The position numbers and the translations under genes are program-made. A DNA stretch of 19,238 nucleotides from an uncultured Prevotellaceae bacterium (lineage in GTDB: Bacteria > Bacteroidota > Bacteroidia > Bacteroidales > Bacteroidaceae): NCBI GenBank assembly GCA_945827465.1, contig CALZOH010000029.1, forward strand, positions 1 through 19,238, in the 5' to 3' direction. The stretch's first letter is position 1; every line of letters starts with the position of its first letter. This document shows, piece after piece, positions 7,152 through 13,641 of this stretch. The notes under the pieces were generated by a model. The model worked only from the letters and a program-made list of their open reading frames with translations, ran no database searches and was not told the origin of the DNA.

Positions 7152-8254
7152 AAGCCAAATGTTCCGCCTCTATAAAGTTTCTCCAGATTGTGTCCAAAGC
7201 GCAGTTCCTTGTCTGTCATGTCGCAGATGGCTTTAATCTGGTTGTCTCTGAGAATGAAGAAGCAGTCGGGACGGAGCAGATCATTGCTCAACAGGAAGGT
7301 GTCGTGTGTGGTTACAAACACCTGATTGCTTCCCTCAAACAATCGCTTGCAAATCTTATAGGACAGTTCATGGTGGTAGAAAGCATCAAACTCGTCAATG
7401 AACACGAATGAAGCATTATCCATTTCTTTCAGCCAATAGTATTGAAGCTCCAGATTCTTTGTGCCTGTGGATGCCACCCATTGGAATGGTATTCTCACGC
7501 CGTCCATCAGACAGTAAAGCACGTTGTCACCTTGTGCACTGGGAGCAAACTCGTAGTCTTGTCCACTAACCTCTTTCAGGTATGCAGCAAAGTCATCGGC
7601 AAGTTTGTGTGTGATGATATACTCTTCGATGTTGCTTCCTCCCTCCTTCAAACCAATGAACTCGCGGTTATCCAAGCTTCTGAAGAACAGCATATTCTCA
7701 ACAAAATCCCGGAGCAAGAGCAGGGCGTTTCCCTTGGGAAGAGGCACAGAACTAAGCAGGTAGTTGACAATGGAGATGTTGTTTGCGCTATCCTTCAGGC
7801 TATCGATGGCGGTCTGAGTCAAGCCAAACTCATTGGCAATGTTCAAAATGCCTGTATCCTTCAACAGCACCTCATTGCCATCTACAATCAGCTGCTCACG
7901 AACGATGTTGCCCTTCAGCTCCAAAGCCACCTTGCTATAATTATACAATAAGGTATGCCCACCCAGGACAAATGTGTACTCAAACTCCACCGGCAGATTC
8001 TGATGACCAGCACAAGCATAATTTAGATAATAGTCTGGCTTCTTCCATTTATGAGACAGATGGTTGGCAATATCGAAGATAGCCAAACCGAAATTTGACT
8101 TTCCTGCACCATTTGGGCCATAGATGATCCCGTTCTTGACAACACCTTCTTGAACGGCATCAGCATTAAAAGAGTAGTTGCTTGGATGGGACAAGTCCCA
8201 TTCAATGCGATGCTTAAAGCCTTTATAGTTTGTAACTGCGAATTGTGTAAGCAT
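7148..8254 (-). CDS. AAA/ABC-type ATPase of the AAA_15/AAA_21 kind (candidate defence sensor)
   Basis: This 368-residue cytosolic ATPase begins with the MLTQFAVTNYKGF strand common to SMC/ABC-like defence ATPases. Walker A is GPNGAGKS (46-53). A signature-like STGTKNLE lies at 262-269. Walker B is FVFIDEFD (Asp287, Glu288), and the switch is TTHD (315-318). The C terminus GHNLEKLYRGGTFG resembles the tail of RloA/AriA-type proteins. There is no TOPRIM domain in this polypeptide, which separates it from OLD-family nucleases; that activity appears to sit in the downstream partner, overlapped by four bases. Known relatives in two-gene arrangements (PARIS AriAB, RloAB) give anti-phage abortive protection, which I infer here from architecture only. 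A -7 box (TATCTTTG) lies 32 bases upstream, next to a palindrome. Confidence 0.8.
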   Translation of the reverse strand: MLTQFAVTNYKGFKHRIEWDLSHPSNYSFNADAVQEGVVKNGIIYGPNGAGKSNFGLAIFDIANHLSHKWKKPDYYLNYACAGHQNLPVEFEYTFVLGGHTLLYNYSKVALELKGNIVREQLIVDGNEVLLKDTGILNIANEFGLTQTAIDSLKDSANNISIVNYLLSSVPLPKGNALLLLRDFVENMLFFRSLDNREFIGLKEGGSNIEEYIITHKLADDFAAYLKEVSGQDYEFAPSAQGDNVLYCLMDGVRIPFQWVASTGTKNLELQYYWLKEMDNASFVFIDEFDAFYHHELSYKICKRLFEGSNQVFVTTHDTFLLSNDLLRPDCFFILRDNQIKAICDMTDKELRFGHNLEKLYRGGTFGL

Positions 8255-8285
8255 ATCTACTTGTTTTTATTATTATTTGAGGGTA

Positions 8286-8326
8286 CAAAGATACTAACAA
8301 AACGTCGTTCCGTAAAATAATTACGG
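8286..8326 (-). promoter_or_regulatory. Promoter and palindromic operator candidate for the ATPase/TOPRIM operon
   Basis: The minus strand reads TATCTTTG at 8286-8293, a perfect TAnnTTTG -7 box. Sixteen bases upstream is the palindrome CCGTAA-AATAA-TTACGG (8310-8326), overlapping where the -33 element should be; no good TTTG is present there. A further inverted pair, GCGTAATTT at 8333-8341 and AAATTACGC at 8392-8400, shares the TTACG half-site. The layout suggests regulated expression, but no regulator gene is in the window. Confidence 0.5.
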
Positions 8327-8410
8327 CACAAAGCGTAATTTCGAGCTGATCTTTAACATTCGAGGGTCATTTTTCTTTGTTAGACGTTCAAAAATTACGC
8401 CCCATAACAT

Positions 8411-8600
8411 ATTATCCCAAATCGGTCATTAGAAACTGATTTTCGTGGTTTAATTTGTAACTATCAGATATATAGCAATTTATAATTACAATTTTCTAAT
8501 GGCGGTCATTAGAAAATCAGTTTAGACTAGCATTGTATATTAACGAGTTACAGACGTGCCACGGAAAAAATCAGTTTCTAATGACCGATTTGGGATTATC
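8411..8600. repeat. Nested inverted-repeat element (MITE/REP-like), about 190 bp
   Basis: The terminal arms are exact inverted repeats of about 30 bases. The left arm starts ATCCCAAATCGGTCATTAGA at 8414 and continues AACTGATTTT to 8443; the right arm ends at 8596. The complementarity continues imperfectly into CGTGG/CCACG. A second palindrome sits in the middle: ATTTTCTAATG (8491-8501), loop GCGGT, CATTAGAAAAT (8507-8517), built from the same half-motif. No convincing open frame lies inside. The arms share the core GACCGATTTGGGAT with copies at 31-50 and 5916-5933. It encodes no transposase, so it would be non-autonomous or a structural RNA/DNA element. Confidence 0.8.
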
Positions 8601-8641
8601 TCTGTTGAATCGAGCACAATATCGCACTCTTTATGATATAC

Positions 8642-8733
8642 GTGGAAACAACGCGATTTTTTTGGGAAACATCCGATGTTTTTTGGGAAACAAAAGAATG
8701 GCTTGGGAAACACGTTCTTGACTTTTGGGAAAC
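8642..8733 (+). repeat. Five phased TGGGAAAC motifs, about 21-bp period
   Basis: Copies of (T/G)(T/G)GGAAAC begin at 8642, 8663, 8684, 8704 and 8726, so spacings are 21, 21, 20 and 22 bases; a degenerate TGGAACA follows at 8767. Most copies are preceded by a run of T residues, while the intervening bases differ. Read as protein this gives a repeated FWET, but no real gene context supports translation. The period is close to two DNA helical turns. The stretch between it and the 190-bp inverted-repeat element holds nothing else I can identify. Confidence 0.7.
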
Positions 8734-8787
8734 ATTTGCCCTGATTTTGGCTTCTTATTCTGCATTTGGAACATGCAGAACATACAC

Positions 8788-8831
8788 AAAAAAACTAAGG
8801 GCAAGTATCTGTTCCCCAGATATTTGCCCTT
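8788..8831 (-). terminator. Terminator of ppdK
   Basis: The arms 8799-8811 (GGGCAAGTATCTG) and 8817-8829 (CAGATATTTGCCC) form a 13-bp stem with one mismatch or G-U, extended by two A-T pairs. On the minus strand it is followed by TTAG and seven T residues (complement of 8788-8794). It lies about 30 bases past the ppdK stop. Confidence 0.8.
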
Positions 8832-8858
8832 TAGATAGCTAATTTTAGCACCTTTCGA

Positions 8859-11579
8859 TTATTCTTCAACAGCTGCCTGCGCGGCTGCTAATCTTGCAAT
8901 AGGAACGCGGAAAGGTGAGCAGGAAGCGTAGTTCATGCCAACTTTTGCGCAGAACTTAACGGAAGAGGGTTCTCCACCGTGTTCGCCGCAAATACCTGTA
9001 CGCAGAGTGGGACGAATGTTGCGACCCTTTTCTACTGCCATTTGGATTAATTGGCCTACACCTTCTTGGTCGAGAACCTGGAAGGGGTCAACCTTCAGAA
9101 TCTTCTTTTCTAAGTATGCCGGGAGGAAGCTTGCAATATCATCACGGCTGAATCCGAATGTCATTTGGGTCAAGTCATTTGTTCCAAATGAGAAGTATTC
9201 GGCCTCGGCTGCAATTTGGTCTGCAGTGAGGGCAGCACGCGGAATCTCAATCATTGTGCCGATTTCAAAATCAATGGCAATGCCTTGCTCTTTGAATACT
9301 TCTTCTGCAGTTGCTTTGATGACCTCTTTCTGTTGTTTTAACTCATTAACGTTACCAATGAGAGGAACCATGATTTCAGGCATTGGGTTCTTACCTTCTT
9401 TCTTCAGCTCGCATGCAGCACCTAAGATGGCGCGGGTTTGCATAGCCGTGATTTCGGGGAATGTGATACCCAAACGGCAACCACGATGGCCCAACATGGG
9501 GTTGTTTTCAGAAAGACTTTCTACACGTTGCTGAATTTCTTTTACGCTTACACCCATTTGGTTAGCCATTGTTTCCTGTCCTGCAGGATCGTGGGGTACA
9601 AATTCGTGCAAGGGAGGATCTAAAAGACGGATATTAACTGGACAGCCATCCATGGCTTCAAGTATACCCTTAAAGTCAGCCTTTTGGTAAGGTAATAATT
9701 TAGCCAAGGCTTTTTCACGGCCGGCTGCAGTGTCAGCCAAAATCATTTCACGCATGGCTACAATCTTCTGATCATCGAAGAACATATGTTCGGTACGGGT
9801 TAAACCAATACCCTTGGCACCGAAATCTCTTGCAACCTGTGCATCATGAGGAGTATCAGCGTTTGTGCGAACTTGTAGCTTAGTGTATTTGTCACAGAGA
9901 TCCATTAGAGCCTTGAAGTCACCACTTAATTCAGCTGCCTTGGTCGGAACTTGGCCTGCGTAAACCTGTCCCGTAGAACCATTGATTGAGAGGTAATCTC
10001 CTTCTTTATAAACGACGCCTTCAATCTCTACAGTGCGAGTTTTGTAGTCTACTAAAATAGCACCTGCTCCGGAGACGCAGCATTTACCCATACCGCGGGC
10101 AACAACAGCTGCATGGCTGGTCATACCGCCGCGTGCTGTCAGAATACCTTCAGCAGCAGACATACCTGCTAAATCTTCGGGAGAAGTTTCAATACGAACC
10201 ATTACAACTTTGTGTCCATCTGCATGCCACTGTTGTGCATCGTCGGCAAAGAATACAATTTGACCACAGGCTGCGCCGGGAGAGGCAGGAAGACCCTGGG
10301 TGATCACTTTTGCTTTCTTTAGAGCATCTTTGTCGAAAACGGGGTGGAGCAGTTCATCGAGTTTCTGTGGCTCGCAGCGCAATAGAGCTGTTTTCTCATC
10401 AATAAGACCTTCGCGTACCAAATCCATTGCAATTTTAACCATGGCAGTTCCGGTGCGCTTTCCGTTGCGAGTTTGCAGGAACCATAATTTACCCTCTTGT
10501 ACGGTAAATTCCATATCTTGCATGTCGTGATAATGCTTCTCAAGTTTGTCTTGAATGTCGTTCAACTGAGCATATATCTCAGGCATGGCTTCTTCCATTG
10601 AAGGATATTTTTCTTTGCGCTCTTCTTCAGAGATTCCAGCACGTTCGGCCCAGCGTTGTGAACCAATCTTGGTGATTTGCTGAGGTGTGCGAATACCGGC
10701 AACAACGTCTTCACCTTGTGCGTTTACTAAATATTCTCCGTTGAAGAGATTCTCACCATTACCAGCATCGCGACTGAAGCATACACCGGTAGCAGATGTG
10801 TCACCCATGTTACCAAATACCATTGCCATTACGCTAACAGCTGTTCCCCATTCGTCAGGAATTCCTTCCATCTTTCTATAGAGGATAGCGCGCTCGTTCA
10901 TCCAACTGCGGAATACAGCACAAATTGCACCCCAAAGTTGAACCATCGGATCGTTGGGGAAGTCAGAACCCGTTTGCTCTTTGATAGCGGCCTTGAAGAG
11001 GGCAACTAATTTCTTCAAAGACTCAACCGAAAGATCTTTGTCAAGTACTACACCTTGTTCTTCCTTTACTTCGTCAATGATTTTTTCAAATGGGTCAATG
11101 TCTTCCTTGTTGACTGGTTTCATTCCCAATACAACATCTCCGTACATCTGAACAAAACGGCGGTATGAGTCATAAACGAAATGTGGGTTGTTGGTCTTGG
11201 CTACCATGCCTTCTGCAACTTCGTCATTGAGACCTAAGTTCAGAATGGTGTCCATCATACCCGGCATTGAAGCGCGAGCGCCTGAACGTACGGATACTAA
11301 TAACGGATTGGTAGCATCACCAAACTTACAATTCATTAATTTTTCAATATGGGCTACAGCTGAAACTACATCGTTGTTGAGCAATTCAACAATCTTCTCC
11401 TGACCAACTTCGTAATATTCGTTACAAACGTCGGTTGTGATGGTGAAACCGGGAGGAACCGGGACTCCAATCAAATTCATTTCAGCAAGGTTGGCGCCCT
11501 TGCCACCTAACAATTCTCGCATGTCGGCTCTTCCTTCTGCTTGGCCGCCACCGAACGTATAGACTCTTTTATTTTCCAT
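8859..11579 (-). CDS. ppdK: Pyruvate, phosphate dikinase
   Basis: PPDK interconverts pyruvate + ATP + Pi and PEP + AMP + PPi in the cytosol. It serves glycolysis or PEP formation in anaerobes. The 906-residue product has the full family layout: an N-terminal ATP-grasp domain (GGKGANLAEM at 25-34, SVRSGARASMPGMMDT near 96-111), the swivelling phosphohistidine domain with GGMTSHAAVVARGMGK (catalytic His489), and the C-terminal PEP/pyruvate TIM barrel with GTNDLTQMTFGFSRDD (about 799-814) and TGICGEHGG (catalytic Cys about 864). Nothing is missing. The gene is monocistronic, with its own promoter and a strong terminator. Its last 27 coding bases before the stop recur at 6315-6341. It is divergent from the glycogen synthase operon, fitting a shared carbon-storage context. 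Confidence 0.97.
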   Translation of the reverse strand: MENKRVYTFGGGQAEGRADMRELLGGKGANLAEMNLIGVPVPPGFTITTDVCNEYYEVGQEKIVELLNNDVVSAVAHIEKLMNCKFGDATNPLLVSVRSGARASMPGMMDTILNLGLNDEVAEGMVAKTNNPHFVYDSYRRFVQMYGDVVLGMKPVNKEDIDPFEKIIDEVKEEQGVVLDKDLSVESLKKLVALFKAAIKEQTGSDFPNDPMVQLWGAICAVFRSWMNERAILYRKMEGIPDEWGTAVSVMAMVFGNMGDTSATGVCFSRDAGNGENLFNGEYLVNAQGEDVVAGIRTPQQITKIGSQRWAERAGISEEERKEKYPSMEEAMPEIYAQLNDIQDKLEKHYHDMQDMEFTVQEGKLWFLQTRNGKRTGTAMVKIAMDLVREGLIDEKTALLRCEPQKLDELLHPVFDKDALKKAKVITQGLPASPGAACGQIVFFADDAQQWHADGHKVVMVRIETSPEDLAGMSAAEGILTARGGMTSHAAVVARGMGKCCVSGAGAILVDYKTRTVEIEGVVYKEGDYLSINGSTGQVYAGQVPTKAAELSGDFKALMDLCDKYTKLQVRTNADTPHDAQVARDFGAKGIGLTRTEHMFFDDQKIVAMREMILADTAAGREKALAKLLPYQKADFKGILEAMDGCPVNIRLLDPPLHEFVPHDPAGQETMANQMGVSVKEIQQRVESLSENNPMLGHRGCRLGITFPEITAMQTRAILGAACELKKEGKNPMPEIMVPLIGNVNELKQQKEVIKATAEEVFKEQGIAIDFEIGTMIEIPRAALTADQIAAEAEYFSFGTNDLTQMTFGFSRDDIASFLPAYLEKKILKVDPFQVLDQEGVGQLIQMAVEKGRNIRPTLRTGICGEHGGEPSSVKFCAKVGMNYASCSPFRVPIARLAAAQAAVEE
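8862..8888. repeat. 27-bp direct repeat, right copy (inside the ppdK 3' end)
   Basis: This is the partner of 6315-6341 (26/27 identical). It covers the last nine sense codons of ppdK (AAAQAAVEE). Position at a gene's 3' end, leaving the reading frame whole, is what is seen at integration sites of many islands. Confidence 0.8.
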
Positions 11580-11616
11580 AAACAGTAAATAATTGTTTTT
11601 CGTGATGTGATTAATG

Positions 11617-11624
11617 CAAAGATA
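11617..11624 (-). promoter_or_regulatory. Promoter -7 box for ppdK
   Basis: The minus strand reads TATCTTTG, a perfect TAnnTTTG box, 38 bases before the ppdK ATG. A TTTC lies about 20 bases further upstream as a weak -33 element, with an A-rich spacer. Confidence 0.6.
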
Positions 11625-11800
11625 ATTGCTTTTTTTTTATTTTCGAAATCTTTCAACACAAAAAATAAAACATGATATAGATGTTTCCTTTTCAATGCCG
11701 GATTTTATGGGTAAAGGTTTTCAGAACGGTTTAATGAGATTGCAAAATATCAGAATAAGATTTTAATGGATGTTGTGTATATATATTCATAATTTAAATC

Positions 11801-11886
11801 TGCGAAATTGTAACATTTGCCTGCAAAATTGGAACTTACATATTTTTTGTAATGACTTTTTGAATTCAAAAACAGTATTGGAACTT
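11801..11886 (+). promoter_or_regulatory. Direct repeats in the ppdK/glycogen synthase intergenic region
   Basis: TGCGAAATTGTAAC (11801-11814) and TGCAAAATTGGAAC (11822-11835) are near-identical and 21 bases apart. ATTGGAACTT recurs at 11828-11837 and 11877-11886. A further TGCAAAAT is at 11741-11748. They sit between the two divergent promoters, so a shared regulator site is possible. The rest of the 376-base gap 11580-11955 is AT-rich with nothing else recognisable. Confidence 0.35.
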
Positions 11887-11928
11887 CAGAAAAGAAAAGG
11901 GATGTATGTAGATGAAAATAAAAAGCCT

Positions 11929-11936
11929 TAACTTTG
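11929..11936 (+). promoter_or_regulatory. Promoter -7 box for the glycogen synthase-phosphorylase operon
   Basis: TAACTTTG is a perfect TAnnTTTG match. Transcription would begin near 11942, about 14 bases before the first ATG (11956) and 32 before the second (11974). No good TTTG is seen at the -33 position. Confidence 0.6.
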
Positions 11937-11955
11937 CGGCCGTAAAAGTAGCACC

Positions 11956-13605
11956 ATGAGAAAAGAAGAATTTATGCCTACTTATATTTTTGAAACGAGT
12001 TGGGAAGTTTGCAATAAGGTTGGGGGAATCTATACCGTTTTGTCTACTCAGGCCAAGACGCTTCAAGAAAAATTCTTAGATCATATTTTTTATGTAGGTC
12101 CCGATTTGTGGATTGGAAAGGATAATGCTGATTTTTTAGAGGATGAACAACTCCTTCTTGAATGGCGTCATCAGGCTGAACGTGACGGTATATCAGTTCG
12201 TATCGGACGATGGAATGTTCCCGGTTTACCCATTGTGGTGTTGGTAAATTTTACTCCGCTATATGAAATCAAGAATCAGATATATGGAGAGATGTGGAAC
12301 GATTTTCGTGTTGACTCTATCAAGGCTTATGGAGATTATGACGAAGCTTGTATGTTTTCGTTAGCAGCCGGTAAATTTGTTGAAAGCATTTATTCTCATT
12401 TTATCGATAAAAGCGCTAAGGTGGTTTATCAGGCTCATGAATGGATGTCTGGATGTGGATTATTATATGTTAAGAAGCACTGTCCGAAGGTAGGAACTAT
12501 TTTCACTACCCATGCCACAAGTATTGGGCGTTCGATAACAACTAATAATAAACCTCTCTATGATTATTTCAATGGCTATAATGGTGATCAAATGGCTGAA
12601 GAACTTCATATGGAGGCTAAGCATAGCATAGAGAAACAAGCTGCTCTGAATGCTGATTGTCTGACTACCGTTAGTCATGCTACCGATTTAGAATGCCGAC
12701 AGTTCTTTGGACGTTCTTCGGATGTATTATTATTGAACGGTTTTGAAGAAGCTTTTGTGCCCAAAGGTGCACAATTTACGCGTAAGCGCAAAGAGGCTCG
12801 TAAAGTGATGGTTCAAGTCGCCAATCAGTTGATGGGAACATCTTTGTCGCCCGAAACAACTACGATTCTGTCCACAAGCGGTCGAAATGATTTCAGTTGT
12901 AAGGGTTACGATGTATTGATAAATGCTTTTGCACGTATGCAGCAGACGAATTTGCAGCAAGATGTGATTGCTGTGATTGCTGTTCCATGTTGGAAAAAAG
13001 GCCCGCGTGAAGATTTAAAGACGCGTCTCCTTCTCCCGGCAGCAGATGCAAAGGCTTTGCCGGAACCATATCTGACGCATGACTTATATAATAAGGACGA
13101 AGATCGTATCGTGGCAACCCTTCGTGCTTATCAGATACGCAGTGGTCGCAATGAACACTTCCACGTGATGTTTGTCCCCTCATATCTTGATGGGAAGGAT
13201 GAAATCTTTAACTTGACCTATTATGATTGGTTGGCTGGTAATGATTTTTGTCTGTATCCGTCTTATTATGAACCTTGGGGATATACCTGTTTGGAAAGTG
13301 TAGCTTTTGGCATTCCTTGTCTTACCACGAATTTGACTGGTTTCGGTCAATGGGTAAACGATTTGGTCGGACATCCTGCTCAATTGGAAGATGGTGTTGC
13401 TGTTGTCACTCGTTCAGACAGCAGTTACGAGCAAACAGCTGTTGACATAGCAGATACCATCTGTCAATTCCTTCGTCTTACTTCTGCCGAGCGCAAGACA
13501 GTTGGTCGCAATGCCCGTAAGATTGCTCGTAAGGCTTTGTGGAAAGACTTTATTAATAACTACTATAAGGCATTCGCAATAGCATTGAAGAATGCTGCAA
13601 ATTAA
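11956..13605 (+). CDS. Glycogen synthase, glycosyltransferase family 3 (eukaryote-like)
   Basis: It adds glucose from a nucleotide sugar to the non-reducing ends of glycogen. The 549-residue sequence is GT3, the animal/fungal type, not the usual bacterial GlgA (GT5). It has the N-terminal Rossmann start FETSWEVCNKVGGIYTVLST, QAHEWMSG (His161), TTHATSIGR (184-192), LNGFE (260-264), and the donor-site PSYYEPWGYTCLE with the EX7E pair Glu439/Glu447, then TTNLTGFG. It is shorter than yeast Gsy2, lacking the long phosphorylated C-terminal tail. Start choice is open: ATG at 11956 leaves a very short leader, while ATG at 11974 is preceded by purine-rich AGAAAAGAAGAA and gives MPTYIFETSW, which I find slightly more likely as the true start. 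The phosphorylase gene follows after 36 bases. Donor specificity (UDP- or ADP-glucose) cannot be told from sequence alone. Confidence 0.93.
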   Translation: MRKEEFMPTYIFETSWEVCNKVGGIYTVLSTQAKTLQEKFLDHIFYVGPDLWIGKDNADFLEDEQLLLEWRHQAERDGISVRIGRWNVPGLPIVVLVNFTPLYEIKNQIYGEMWNDFRVDSIKAYGDYDEACMFSLAAGKFVESIYSHFIDKSAKVVYQAHEWMSGCGLLYVKKHCPKVGTIFTTHATSIGRSITTNNKPLYDYFNGYNGDQMAEELHMEAKHSIEKQAALNADCLTTVSHATDLECRQFFGRSSDVLLLNGFEEAFVPKGAQFTRKRKEARKVMVQVANQLMGTSLSPETTTILSTSGRNDFSCKGYDVLINAFARMQQTNLQQDVIAVIAVPCWKKGPREDLKTRLLLPAADAKALPEPYLTHDLYNKDEDRIVATLRAYQIRSGRNEHFHVMFVPSYLDGKDEIFNLTYYDWLAGNDFCLYPSYYEPWGYTCLESVAFGIPCLTTNLTGFGQWVNDLVGHPAQLEDGVAVVTRSDSSYEQTAVDIADTICQFLRLTSAERKTVGRNARKIARKALWKDFINNYYKAFAIALKNAAN

Positions 13606-13641
13606 TAATAATAGATAATTCATTCAATCAATTTTATAGTA

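Noticed and set aside
7148..8254. ATPase considered as an OLD-family nuclease (Gabija GajA-like)
   Set aside because: The protein ends shortly after the ATPase switch region, with no C-terminal TOPRIM domain and no UvrD-like helicase partner nearby.
8533..8842. Short plus-strand open frames translating to repeated FWET or FLGN
   Set aside because: They overlap the inverted-repeat element, the phased repeats and the ppdK terminator, and have no credible ribosome binding site. The repeated residues follow from the 21-bp DNA motif.
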